Of a DNA stretch of 60,295 bases, positions 51,037-60,295 are shown piece by piece. Source of the stretch: an uncultured Lentisphaeria bacterium (GTDB taxonomy: Bacteria; Verrucomicrobiota; Lentisphaeria; Victivallales; Victivallaceae); the NCBI GenBank assembly GCA_949282965.1, contig CASDQW010000033.1, forward strand, positions 1-60,295, read 5' to 3'. Each line of letters starts with the position of its first letter. Position 1 is the first letter of the stretch. The notes below the pieces were generated by a model. That model was not told the origin of the DNA. It saw only the letters and a program-made list of their open reading frames with translations, and made no database searches. The position numbers and the translations under genes were made by a program.

Positions 51037-52559
51037 GGTCCCGTTCTCTCCTCTCTCTGATACAGCAGAAACGGCGCTTCCCGGTCGTCCCCGGCGAATA
51101 CCACCCGGTCTCCGGGCCGGGGCGCCAGCGGCACGCCGAAATCACGGAAAAATTCAAACGTGTTGCACACAAAAATATAAATCGTCTCCGGCCGCGTGTC
51201 CAGTTCCTTTCCGGTATATTTCCGTACCTGGGGCAGATAACGCGGCACGATTCCCGCCGAATACAGTTCGTCCAACGGCCTCCGGACGTATCCCAAACGC
51301 GGTTCTCCCAGCATCTGCACATACGGCCACTTGGCCACCACCGGCGTCCCGGCGGCCTCCTGCGACAAACCTGTCGCCACCCGGCGATCCAGTTCGATCT
51401 GCCGGAGAAATTCCCGACTCCGCTCCAGAAATTCGCCCGAATACCGGCGCGGTGGCGGCAGCTTCGCAAAAAATGCCCCGCCGCACAGCAGCAGGTTCAT
51501 CGCCAGCAGCAGGATGCCGCCGCCGAGACGCCATTCCCGTCCTTCCGGCAGCAGCAGCGCGAGCAGCAGCAGCAGCGGCATCACCGCGAATGCCGCATAA
51601 CGCGGCAACGGCACCGAATAGAGAAAATACGCCCCCCAGAATCCCCCTTGAAACAGCCAAAGAAACAACCGGAACCGGTCCGGTTCCGTCTCCGGTCCGC
51701 CCGCCCGGAGCAACCGCCGCACCCGCCATCCCGTCAGCAGCAGCGCCAACACCAGCACCACGGCCAGCTGCGGAAAATACAGGAGAAAATGCTCCCGCAT
51801 CCGCCCCAGGAAAACCGCCGCCAGCCCCGGTGCCGACGCACTCTGCGCCGCTCCGTCGGAATCATGAAGCAACAGCCATGCCGACAAAATCAGCAGACCG
51901 CCGGCCCATGCGGCATATTGCAGCATGATCCGCCGCCGCGATGCCGACGACCGCCAGGCCCGGAACAGAAAATACCCCAGCAGCGCCGCCGCCGGCACCA
52001 CGGCCATGAGCTTGATCGCCGCCACTGCCACCACTGCCGCCAGTGCCAGTTTCCAGCGGCCGAAACCAACGGCGGCCACCACTGTCATTCCGGCCAGGAC
52101 CAACGGCGGCTCCTGCCCGAGCGCGGCACTCTGTGCTGCCAGCAGGGGTTCGGCCAATGCCGCCGCGCCCCACGCCAGAGCCGTCCACCAGCTGAACCGG
52201 AAATGTCGTAACACCAACACCATCAGCGTCGCGGCAGCAGCCAGGCAGCCGATATTGAATACGTGTCCGATCCCGTGCACCGTCTCCGCCGGCAGCAGCC
52301 GGTACAGCACCGCGTAACACCACGGCAGAACGTTCCAGCGGTACACCATCGCCCCGCCCTCCCAGAACGTCCCGGACTCCTGCAGCGCAGTCCGGCTGAA
52401 ACCGTGATCGGCCAGAAACAGGGCCTGCACATGCAATCCCAGAATATCATCCCAGAACGGGGGATTGACCAGCACGGACGCGTTGCACACCAGCAGCGCC
52501 GCCAGCAGCACCGCGGCGACCGAAAACGGCGTCCATCCCATGAAATTGATCTTTTTCAT
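51033..52559 (-). CDS. Polytopic membrane glycosyltransferase-like protein
   Basis: 508 residues with about ten hydrophobic segments to residue 400 and a short soluble tail. The first loop contains NPPFWDDILGLHVQALFL, whose acidic pair resembles the GT39-type catalytic loop. Substrates are unknown. Its promoter's -10 lies 6 bases before the ATG at 52557-52559, so the mRNA appears leaderless. Heads a five-gene operon with PP2C, a flavoprotein, a secreted protein and a SrkA-like kinase. Confidence 0.7.
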   Translation of the reverse strand: MKKINFMGWTPFSVAAVLLAALLVCNASVLVNPPFWDDILGLHVQALFLADHGFSRTALQESGTFWEGGAMVYRWNVLPWCYAVLYRLLPAETVHGIGHVFNIGCLAAAATLMVLVLRHFRFSWWTALAWGAAALAEPLLAAQSAALGQEPPLVLAGMTVVAAVGFGRWKLALAAVVAVAAIKLMAVVPAAALLGYFLFRAWRSSASRRRIMLQYAAWAGGLLILSAWLLLHDSDGAAQSASAPGLAAVFLGRMREHFLLYFPQLAVVLVLALLLTGWRVRRLLRAGGPETEPDRFRLFLWLFQGGFWGAYFLYSVPLPRYAAFAVMPLLLLLALLLPEGREWRLGGGILLLAMNLLLCGGAFFAKLPPPRRYSGEFLERSREFLRQIELDRRVATGLSQEAAGTPVVAKWPYVQMLGEPRLGYVRRPLDELYSAGIVPRYLPQVRKYTGKELDTRPETIYIFVCNTFEFFRDFGVPLAPRPGDRVVFAGDDREAPFLLYQREERTGP

Positions 52560-52565
52560 GCTTCT

Positions 52566-52594
52566 ACTATAGGCCGCGGAAAGAAGGGTTGCAA
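52566..52594 (-). promoter_or_regulatory. Promoter implying a leaderless transcript
   Basis: TTGCAA (52589-52594), 17 bases, TATAGT (52566-52571) on the minus strand; the ATG starts 6 bases further on (52559). Confidence 0.65.
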
Positions 52595-52624
52595 AAAATA
52601 CCGGGGCAAAACCTCTTTTTTTGA

Positions 52625-52653
52625 TTGAAAAAAACGGATTTCACCAGTATCTT
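52625..52653 (+). promoter_or_regulatory. Promoter of the pyr operon
   Basis: TTGAAA (52625-52630), 17 bases, TATCTT (52648-52653). The leader to the ATG at 52688 is only about 28 bases, so a PyrR-bound attenuator cannot fit there. Confidence 0.6.
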
Positions 52654-52687
52654 TCCCAGCAGACAGAATGGTTGGCAAAGAAAATCC

Positions 52688-53287
52688 ATGGAAATTTCAA
52701 TACCTGGTATGACCGAACAGAAACAACTCTACGACGCCGCGGCCATCGCCGCAGCCATTGCCCGCATGGCCGACGCCATCGCCGCTGAATTCCAGCCGGA
52801 TTCCGGAGACGACGGGTTTGCCCTGATCGGCATTTACAAACAGGGCGTTCCGCTCGCGGAACGATTGATCGAAGCCGTGGCCGAACGCAACGGCGGCTAT
52901 CGTCCGGAACTGGCCAAACTGGACATCTCCATGTACCGGGACGACGTCGGATTACGCAGCGGCCTGCCGCTGATCCGCGAAACGATCATCCCGTTCAACA
53001 TGGAAAACAAGCGCGTCATTCTCGTCGACGACGTGCTCTCCTCCGGTCGCAGCATCCGCGCCGCACTGGACGCGGTAACCGATTACGGCCGCCCGGCCCT
53101 GATCCGGCTGGCGGTGCTGGTCGACCGGGGCATGCCGGAATACCCGATCCGGGCGGATTACGTCGGGTTGCGCGTTGACGCGCCCGCCGATCGGAAAATC
53201 CGGGTTGACTTCAAGGAAAACGACGGCATTGACGCGATCCGCGAAGTATCGTGGCACCGGGATGCAATGCCCCAAAATACGGACTGA
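52688..53287 (+). CDS. pyrR: PyrR-type uracil phosphoribosyltransferase/regulator
   Basis: 199 residues. The PRPP loop VILVDDVLSSGRSIRAALDA (by position, about 115-134), and IYKQGVPLAERL and LAKLDISMYRDDV are PyrR-like. In Gram-positives PyrR binds pyr mRNA attenuators; others act only as a phosphoribosyltransferase. With no room for an attenuator upstream, the enzymatic role or an intergenic target is more likely here. The ATG at 52688 is chosen over 52709; neither has a strong ribosome site. It begins a six-gene run. Confidence 0.93.
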   Translation: MEISIPGMTEQKQLYDAAAIAAAIARMADAIAAEFQPDSGDDGFALIGIYKQGVPLAERLIEAVAERNGGYRPELAKLDISMYRDDVGLRSGLPLIRETIIPFNMENKRVILVDDVLSSGRSIRAALDAVTDYGRPALIRLAVLVDRGMPEYPIRADYVGLRVDAPADRKIRVDFKENDGIDAIREVSWHRDAMPQNTD

Positions 53288-53292
53288 ACCCT

Positions 53293-54221
<929 letters not shown>

Positions 54222-54225
<4 letters not shown>

Positions 54226-55511
54226 AATCATCCAACTTCATTCTCAAGGGCGGACGGGTCGTTGACCCGGCCCGCGGCATCGACCGCGTCATGGACATCG
54301 GCGTCGCCGACGGAATCATCACCGCACCGGAAGCCGTCGGCAATCCGGAAATCATCGATGTTTCCGGTCTGGTCGTCACTCCGGGGTTGATCGACCTGCA
54401 CGTCCATTTGCGTCAACCCGGCAACACCGCCGCCGAAACCATTGCCACCGGCACCATGGCGGCCGCGGCGGGCGGCTTCACCGCCATCGTCGCCATGCCG
54501 AACACCACGCCCGCGGCGGACACGCCCGGAGCCATCGAATACCTCCGCCAGACCGCCGCCCGCCAGGGCGTGGTCCGCGTCCTGCCCTGCGGCTGCCTGA
54601 CCCGCAACCGTGCCGGCAAGGAGATGGCCGGCATCGGGGGACTGCATTCCGCCGGAGTGGTGGCACTGAGCGATGACGGCGGCTGCATTCAGGATCACGC
54701 GCTGATGCGGCATGTGGCCGAATACGCGCATTCATTTGGATTGCCGATTCTCGATCATTGCGAAGACGCCTTTCTGGCGGCCAATGGTGTCATGCACGAA
54801 GGCGAATGGTCGGTGCTGCTCGGGATGAACGGCATCGCCTCGGCTTCCGAAGAACTGATGGTGGCCCGCGACATCATTCTGTCCCGCCTCACCGGCGCCC
54901 GCATTCACGTTCAGCACGTCAGTGCCCGCGAAAGCGTCGATCTGATCCGGCAGGCCCGGCGTCAGGGACTGCCCGTTACCGGAGAAGCCACCCCGCACCA
55001 CATCGCGCTCACCGACGAATGCATCAAAACCTACGACACCAATTACAAAATGAATCCGCCGCTGCGCTCCGAAGCGGACCGGCAGGCGTTGATCGCCGGA
55101 CTGGCCGACGGCACCATCACGGTGATCGCCACCGACCATGCGCCGCACACGGCGACGGCGAAACTGGTGGAATTCGACGACGCGCCGTTCGGCATCATCG
55201 GGCTGGAGACGGCACTGCCGATCACGTTGACGCTGCTGGTGCACAGCGGCATTCTCACCTTGTCGGATCTGATTGCCAAATTCACCACCGGCCCGGCGGA
55301 AGTTCTCGGTCTCGACCACTGTGACCTGGCCGAAGGCCATCCCGCCGACATCACCGTTTTCGATCCGGACTGTGCTTACGAAATCGATCCGTCCACCTTC
55401 CACTCGAAGGCGCGCAACACCCCATTCGGCGGCATGCAGGTCCGGGGCCGGGTCATGCGAACGATCGTCGGCGGCCGGACCGTCTACCGTTATCCGGAGC
55501 AGGCATCATGA
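54222..55511 (+). CDS. pyrC: Dihydroorotase
   Basis: 429 residues, class I (long) type. Zinc motifs DLHVHLRQPG (about 58-67) and ATDHAPHT near 305, with NTTPAAD. Cyclises carbamoyl-aspartate; class I enzymes often complex with ATCase, which its coupling to pyrB suits. The ATG at 54222 overlaps the pyrB stop; the next gene overlaps by ATGA. Confidence 0.96.
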
Positions 55512-56680
55512 GCACCGCCACCATTCATGCGCTGGTGGCGGCGGTCCTGCCGGACATCATCGAACTGCGCCACCGCCTTCACCGGATCCCGGAAATCGCC
55601 GGACAGGAACGGCAGACCGCCGCTCTGATTCGTGACGCGCTGGCGGGAACGCCGATCACCTGGCGCACGCCGCTGCTCGGGACCGACGTGGTTGGCGACC
55701 TTGACGGGGCCCGGCCGGGACGGCATGTCGCGTTGCGGGCGGATATGGATGCGCTGCCGCTGGAGGAACAGAGCGAACTGCCATACCGTTCGGAACATGC
55801 CGGCATGATGCACGCCTGCGGACACGACGGCCATATGGCCATGCTGATCGGGGCGGCCCGGGTATTGTCGCAGATGCAGCAGGAACTGTCGGGCAGCGTC
55901 CGCTTCATTTTTCAGCCCGGCGAGGAGGTCCGCTCCATGGGACGGGAGCTGGTCGCGGCCGGCGTGCTGGAACATCCGAAGATCGATTTCGTCGCCGCGC
56001 TCCATGGCTGGCCGGATACGCCGGTCGGCGTCGTTGCCACCCGCCCCGGAGCGATCATGGCGTCGGCGGCGCATTTCACGATCCGGATTTTCGGGCGCGG
56101 CGGACACGGCAGTGCGCCGGAAAATACCATCGACCCGCTGGTAACCGGATGCATGGCGGTTTCGGCGCTTCAGACGATTGTCTCCCGGAATTTCGACCCG
56201 CAGGACGCGGCGGTGCTGAGCGTCTGCCGCTTCGTTTCCGGAAACAGCTCCAACGTGATTCCGGATTCCGCGGAACTCAACGGCACCTGCCGGGCGTTGT
56301 CGCCGGAGGCAGCCGCCCGTTTCGAACCGGCCATCCGCCGGGTCATGGACGGCATCTGCGCCGCCACCGGAGCGCGCTGCGAAATCGATTACCGGGAAAA
56401 TTACCGCGTGACCGTCAACACGGAGTCGGCATTCCAGTTGGCGGAAGAGGCGGCGGTACACGTTCTCGGACGGGAATGCTTCCTGAAACTGGAGCGCCCG
56501 GCCATGGCGGCGGAGGATTTTTCCTACTATCTGGAACGTTGTCCGGGAATCTATGCGCGGATCGGCGTGGGCATGGACAGCCCGGGACTGCATCATCCCC
56601 GGTACAATTTCAACGATGCGGCACTCGAAAACGGCATCCGGTTTCTGGTCGCCGTCGCGCTGGCCGCGGGACGGCAGTGA
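55508..56680 (+). CDS. M20-family amidohydrolase
   Basis: 390 residues. Metal ligands appear in MHACGHDGHMAML, FQPGEEV and near the end in GMDSPGLHHPRY; EIAGQERQTA is near the N-terminus. This is the hippurate hydrolase/N-acyl-amino acid deacylase/IAA-hydrolase type, not DapE or ArgE. Location in a pyr operon is odd and may point to a carbamoyl- or acyl-amino acid substrate. It overlaps both neighbours by 4 bases. Confidence 0.9.
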   Translation: MSTATIHALVAAVLPDIIELRHRLHRIPEIAGQERQTAALIRDALAGTPITWRTPLLGTDVVGDLDGARPGRHVALRADMDALPLEEQSELPYRSEHAGMMHACGHDGHMAMLIGAARVLSQMQQELSGSVRFIFQPGEEVRSMGRELVAAGVLEHPKIDFVAALHGWPDTPVGVVATRPGAIMASAAHFTIRIFGRGGHGSAPENTIDPLVTGCMAVSALQTIVSRNFDPQDAAVLSVCRFVSGNSSNVIPDSAELNGTCRALSPEAAARFEPAIRRVMDGICAATGARCEIDYRENYRVTVNTESAFQLAEEAAVHVLGRECFLKLERPAMAAEDFSYYLERCPGIYARIGVGMDSPGLHHPRYNFNDAALENGIRFLVAVALAAGRQ

Positions 56681-57789
56681 AAAACGACACGCTGCAGGTT
56701 TATATCCACGTCCCGTTCTGTCGGAGAAAATGCGCCTACTGCGCCTTTTACTCCGAACCGGCGGCGGCACCGGAGTCCATCCGGCACTATTTGAACAAAC
56801 TGGAGCGGGACCTTGACGCCGCAGCCATTCATACGCCGGTGGAATCGCTTTACTTCGGCGGCGGCACACCGTCGCTGCTGGCGGAACCCGATCTGGAACG
56901 GCTTTTCGACCTGACCGCGCAGCGGCTGCCGCTGACGTCGGATGCGGAGATTTCGCTGGAGGCCAATCCGGAAACGCTGACCCGGTCCAAGGTCCGACTG
57001 ATCGCCGACCACGTCACCCGGATCAGTCTCGGCATACAGTCTTTCGACCGGGAACTGCGTTCACGTCTCGGCCGGGACTGTTCCGACCGGGCGATCGCGG
57101 GCGCCCTGACCTGGATCGGAGAAGCCGGTTTTCCGCATTGGAACTGCGATTTCATCTACGCCATACCGGGCCAGACCCGGGCGCAATGGAACGAGGAACT
57201 GCGCCGGGCCGCCGATTGCGGCGCGGATCATCTTTCGCTCTACGCCCTGACACCGGAAGAAGGCACCCGTCTGGCAGCCGATCCGGCATTGCAGATTGAC
57301 GACGACCTCGCCGCCGACCTGTGGGAAACAGCAGGCGAACGGTTGGCGGAACATGGCATCTTCCGGTACGAAGTCTCCAATTACGCCCGTCCCGGAGGGG
57401 AATGCCGCCACAACCGCCGCGTCTGGCAGGGCGGTCTTCTGGCGGGCTTCGGGCCCGCCGCCGCCTCCTATGACGGGATTTGTCGTTGTCAGGAACCCGC
57501 TTCGCTCGAGCGCTGGCTTGCGGGAGAACCGCCGGCCGTCGACCATCTGCCTCCGGAACGGCGGCGCCGGGAAATTCTGGTGATGAATCTGCGTACCGTC
57601 TCCGGCTGGCAACGGGAAGATTATCTGGCGCTGCCGGGAGCGACGGCAGCGGAATGGGATCAAATATTGGCCGAGGCCCGCCTTCAGGAGAAACGTCTGC
57701 CGGGCCTGCTGGAATACGACGCCACCCACCTGTGCCTGACACCCCGGGGACTTTCCTTCTGGGACGAAGTGGCCATGGAGTGGCTGTAA
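56677..57789 (+). CDS. hemW: Radical SAM heme chaperone HemW-like
   Basis: 370 residues from GTG. The cluster motif CRRKCAYC (Cys15, 19, 22) follows YIHVPF; YFGGGTPS is the SAM/GGGTP segment, and RISLGIQSFD, DFIYAIPGQT and YEVSNYARPG fit the HemN/HemW group. It lacks the HemN-specific N-terminus, supporting HemW (heme insertion) over coproporphyrinogen dehydrogenase. The GTG overlaps the M20 stop (GTGA). Confidence 0.9.
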   Translation: MKNDTLQVYIHVPFCRRKCAYCAFYSEPAAAPESIRHYLNKLERDLDAAAIHTPVESLYFGGGTPSLLAEPDLERLFDLTAQRLPLTSDAEISLEANPETLTRSKVRLIADHVTRISLGIQSFDRELRSRLGRDCSDRAIAGALTWIGEAGFPHWNCDFIYAIPGQTRAQWNEELRRAADCGADHLSLYALTPEEGTRLAADPALQIDDDLAADLWETAGERLAEHGIFRYEVSNYARPGGECRHNRRVWQGGLLAGFGPAAASYDGICRCQEPASLERWLAGEPPAVDHLPPERRRREILVMNLRTVSGWQREDYLALPGATAAEWDQILAEARLQEKRLPGLLEYDATHLCLTPRGLSFWDEVAMEWL

Positions 57790-57812
57790 AACATGCAAAT
57801 TCAGGAAAATCT

Positions 57813-58637
57813 ATGACTGCAATCGAAGCAACCTCTTACGTTCCGGCGCGCCGGTTCCTGCTGGAAATCTGTTTTGACGGCTCCGGCTACAGCGGCTGGC
57901 AGATCCAGCCGCACAAACTTGCGGTTCAGGAAGTGGTGCAGCGGACGCTGGCCCGGCTGTACGGCGGCACACCGATTCACGTCATCGGCAGCAGCCGGAC
58001 GGACGCGGGGGTGCACGCGCTGGGCTTCGCCGCGACGTTTCTGGCTCCGGAGCGCCCTGCCATTCCGATGGAAAAGGTCCGTTCCGCCCTGAACCGGCTG
58101 ATGCCGTCCGATGTGCGCATCGCCACCATCCGGGAAGTGCCGCTGGAGTTTCATGCCCGCTACGATGCACTGGGCAAAGCCTACACCTATGTTTTGAACC
58201 TCGGGGAAGACACCCCGTTCTCGGCCCGGTACAGCTGGCGACCGCGCCGCCCGATCCGGCCGGAATGGATCCGGGAAGCGGCACAATATCTGGTGGGCAC
58301 ACACGATTTCTCCAGCTTCGTGGTGGAACGCAGCAAAATCGAAGAGGCGGTCCGGACCATCTACCGGATCGAGCAGGATCTTTTCGGAAGTTACCTCTGT
58401 CTGACTTTCGTCGGGAACGGTTTCCTGTACAAGATGATCCGCTGTCTCACCGGCGCGCTCGAAGCCGCCGGCGCCGGTGCGATCACGCCGGAGGCGGTCG
58501 GCACGATTCTCGCCGCCAGAAACCGCGTGGCCGCGCCGGAAACCGCGCCGCCGCACGGACTGTTTCTGGACAAGGTCTTTTACGATGAGAAGGAAATGCA
58601 TCATTTCCGGCTGGAACGGGTGCCTTTTTTTCAATGA
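57813..58637 (+). CDS. truA: tRNA pseudouridine synthase A
   Basis: 274 residues. Catalytic Asp64 in SSRTDAGVHAL, plus YDGSGYSGWQ-like ICFDGSGYSGWQIQP at the start and FLYKMIRCLTGALEAAG near the end. It pseudouridylates positions 38-40 of tRNA anticodon arms. AGGA precedes the ATG. Last gene of the pyrR run, 23 bases after hemW. Confidence 0.96.
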   Translation: MTAIEATSYVPARRFLLEICFDGSGYSGWQIQPHKLAVQEVVQRTLARLYGGTPIHVIGSSRTDAGVHALGFAATFLAPERPAIPMEKVRSALNRLMPSDVRIATIREVPLEFHARYDALGKAYTYVLNLGEDTPFSARYSWRPRRPIRPEWIREAAQYLVGTHDFSSFVVERSKIEEAVRTIYRIEQDLFGSYLCLTFVGNGFLYKMIRCLTGALEAAGAGAITPEAVGTILAARNRVAAPETAPPHGLFLDKVFYDEKEMHHFRLERVPFFQ

Positions 58638-58641
58638 CGAC

Positions 58642-58670
58642 TTGATTTTTCCGGAAAACGGCAATATATA
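58642..58670 (+). promoter_or_regulatory. Promoter of the secreted pair
   Basis: TTGATT (58642-58647), 17 bases, TATATA (58665-58670). The leader is about 38 bases and includes GGAAAGGA before the ATG. Confidence 0.65.
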
Positions 58671-58714
58671 AAAACTGCGGTATTCAACCAACGCCGCGGA
58701 AAGGAATTTCTGCC

Positions 58715-59341
58715 ATGAAAAAGATCTGGATGTCCCTCCTGGCCGCCGGAGTCGCGCTGACCCTTCAAGCGGATGAAATCGAACTCAAATCCGATGCCTG
58801 GACCCTTCGCAAAGGCTGGACCGCCATCGAAGACGGCGTTCAGGTCAACGGCAACCGTTACGACCAGTTTCTTACGCTGAAAACCCCGACGACGTACAGC
58901 TCCGGCACCTTTACCGCCGAAGTGAAAATTCTCGAGAAAAACGCCCCGGAAGGCGCCTGGAAAATCTGCGGGCTCCTGCTGATGCGCGACAAAAGGAACT
59001 TCATCCAGCTTGCTCTGGTGGAGCCGCCGAACGAAAGCGGACGCAAGGGGTTCATCGAATTCGGTCAGATGAAGGAAGGCAAATGGGGCTCCGACGCCGG
59101 CATCGTCAAGGGCAAGGTCCGCGAATCCTTCCAATGGCAGACCGGAGTGGAATATAAACTTCGCATCAAACTCACGCCTGAAGCGGTTACGGGTGAAGTG
59201 CTCGACGATCAGGGGAAAACGGTCGCCACGCTCTCCATGAACTTTACCTCGGACGACGCGATCAAATCCGGGTCCCCGGCATTCCGCTGCGCCTGGGTGA
59301 AGGCCGACCTCACCGATGCGGAAGTGGAAAACGCCCAATGA
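58715..59341 (+). CDS. Secreted beta-rich protein, possibly jelly-roll
   Basis: 208 residues: signal peptide (about 1-19, ending LQADE), then a beta-strand pattern with WKICGLLLMRDKRNFIQLAL and YKLRIKLTPEAVTGEVLDDQ that fits a LamG/DUF1080-like beta sandwich, as in carbohydrate-binding modules. No catalytic motif is visible. Its stop overlaps the next ATG (ATGA), so it is made with the beta-helix protein. Confidence 0.7.
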   Translation: MKKIWMSLLAAGVALTLQADEIELKSDAWTLRKGWTAIEDGVQVNGNRYDQFLTLKTPTTYSSGTFTAEVKILEKNAPEGAWKICGLLLMRDKRNFIQLALVEPPNESGRKGFIEFGQMKEGKWGSDAGIVKGKVRESFQWQTGVEYKLRIKLTPEAVTGEVLDDQGKTVATLSMNFTSDDAIKSGSPAFRCAWVKADLTDAEVENAQ

Positions 59342-60295
59342 CATCTCTTGTCAAATCTCTGGCGGGCCTCCTCTTGCTGCTGACCTGCGGAGTCCTGCTC
59401 TGCGCCGCGGAACCGGTGATGCTGTATGCCGCCCCGCAGGCGCAGGGCACCGGCGACGCGCTCTCCCCGGAAAACGCGGCGGCCTTCCGTGATCCCGCCT
59501 TCTGGAAACAGGTCAATGCCCGGCTCCAGGAAACCCCGGTGACGGTCCGGCTCGCCGCCGGTGAATATCTCACCACCTACCCCGGCGACCGGACCAGCAG
59601 TGTGTCGATCAGCAAGGTCGGCCATCCGGAAAACCGCCTGACCATTCAGGGCGCGCCGGACGGCGGTTCCGTCTTCTCCCGCGATCCCGCAGACAACCCG
59701 GATCCGACCGACCGGAACAACTGGCCGAATCTGATCACCTTCCGCAACAGCCGGAACGTCACGGTGGAAAACCTGCATTTCACCGGCAAGGGAGTCGTCG
59801 GCTACGCCCTGCAGTTCCGGGACACCCCGGATGTCACGGTGCGCCACTGCCGGTGGCAGGACATGCCGAACCTGATCTACGGCGCCAGCGGCGCCAACGG
59901 CAAGGGGTGCCGGAACGTAACCTGGGAGGACAATGTCTTCGACACCATCGGTTATGATTCGCATGCCCACATGCTCTACAACGCCAACCACTGCACGGGA
60001 CTGACCGTGCGGCGAAATTCCTTCCGCGACTGCTCCGGCGACTACGTGCGCTTCCGGAACAACATCAACGATATCGTCGTAGAGGACAACCGGTTCGAAG
60101 ACACCGGGCGCTATCCGGGATACCCCTTCGTATCGATGCCGCTTTTCACCGACCACGACGAACCGGCGCACTACGAATACTTCTCTCAGAAGTTCGCGCT
60201 CCGGAACAACACATTTGAATACCACAAGTCGTCGCCGCGCAGCATGATGCTGCTTTACCACCACAGCGGTTACAATCCGCCCGGAAAGTCCTATC
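59338..60295 (+). CDS. Secreted right-handed beta-helix (pectate-lyase-like) protein, truncated by window end
   Basis: The frame is open to the last base. About 319 residues are visible: a signal peptide (1-24), then MLYAAPQAQGTGDALSPENA-type start of parallel beta-helix proteins, and repeating N-x-F/V-x coils such as ITFRNSRNVTVENLHFTG, TVRHCRWQDM, TWEDNVFDTIG and VVEDNRFEDTG. The fold fits polysaccharide lyases or glycosidases; catalytic residues may lie beyond the window. Such a secreted enzyme fits a polysaccharide degrader. Confidence 0.85.
   Translation, partial: MTSLVKSLAGLLLLLTCGVLLCAAEPVMLYAAPQAQGTGDALSPENAAAFRDPAFWKQVNARLQETPVTVRLAAGEYLTTYPGDRTSSVSISKVGHPENRLTIQGAPDGGSVFSRDPADNPDPTDRNNWPNLITFRNSRNVTVENLHFTGKGVVGYALQFRDTPDVTVRHCRWQDMPNLIYGASGANGKGCRNVTWEDNVFDTIGYDSHAHMLYNANHCTGLTVRRNSFRDCSGDYVRFRNNINDIVVEDNRFEDTGRYPGYPFVSMPLFTDHDEPAHYEYFSQKFALRNNTFEYHKSSPRSMMLLYHHSGYNPPGKSY

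Noticed and set aside
52595..52687. PyrR-responsive attenuator
   Set aside because: Only about 28 bases follow the predicted start, and no anti-terminator/terminator pair is visible.

Overview
The window looks like chromosomal housekeeping sequence from a GC-rich, diderm (Gram-negative-type) bacterium. It carries LpxA and LpxD for lipid A, MurF and meso-diaminopimelate dehydrogenase for peptidoglycan precursors, several lipoboxes, and AsmA-like and TgpA-like envelope proteins. The mix (RicT/PSP1 protein, Sel1 repeats, PMT-like membrane glycosyltransferases, radical SAM enzymes, a closing secreted beta-helix protein) fits the PVC superphylum, perhaps a Lentisphaerota gut or polysaccharide degrader. 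That placement is inference and no marker here proves it. I see no tRNA, rRNA, CRISPR array, insertion sequence or prophage gene. About 57 protein genes are supported, mostly in tight operons with 4-base ATGA/GTGA overlaps.

Layout. 1-4115 (minus): a 3' gene remnant, exported MsrAB, and lpxA-gpmI. 4116-12385 (minus): a formyltransferase-like gene, a 1006-residue AsmA-like protein and a DUF58 protein in one operon, then a PMT-like glycosyltransferase and rlmN. 12718-14416 (plus): an unrecognised membrane-anchored protein and an ABC-2 permease with no ATPase. 14447-20858: a BaiN/HI0933-type flavoprotein (minus), an AarF/UbiB kinase, and a radical SAM-HPr-glycosyltransferase/TPR operon. 21085-23924: metX-metW-ddh (methionine and DAP/lysine). 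24163-24999: rplM-rpsI. 25174-28031 (minus): a lone Lrp-type RAM domain, a fold-III basic amino acid decarboxylase, an HTH protein and a small tail-anchored protein. 28245-31441 (plus): RicT, a membrane HELCH metallopeptidase, Nif3 and a lipoprotein. 31592-37592 (minus): a small secreted protein, murF, and a four-gene N-acetylhexosamine nucleotide/kinase/epimerase/NagB cluster. 37679-41769 (minus): rimO-pgsA-tgpA. 41872-47798: xseB, a lipoprotein, lpxD-Sel1, and aminotransferase-lipoprotein-lexA. 47913-52559 (minus): a five-gene operon of membrane glycosyltransferase, PP2C phosphatase, flavoprotein, secreted protein and SrkA-like kinase. 52688-58637 (plus): pyrR-pyrB-pyrC-M20-hemW-truA. 58715-end: a secreted pair ending in a truncated beta-helix protein.

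Regulation is unusually legible. More than twenty promoters share one grammar, TTGnnn (often TTGCAA), 16-17 bases, then TATATT or TACATT. They help fix several starts, suggest two leaderless mRNAs, and reveal palindromes placed over promoters at 12612-12628 and 37625-37655. Nine intrinsic terminators mark operon ends.

No single locus is clearly a new system. The best candidates are the HELCH metallopeptidase cluster, the kinase/phosphatase operon, the amino-sugar salvage operon with its palindromic operator, and the orphan permease pair.
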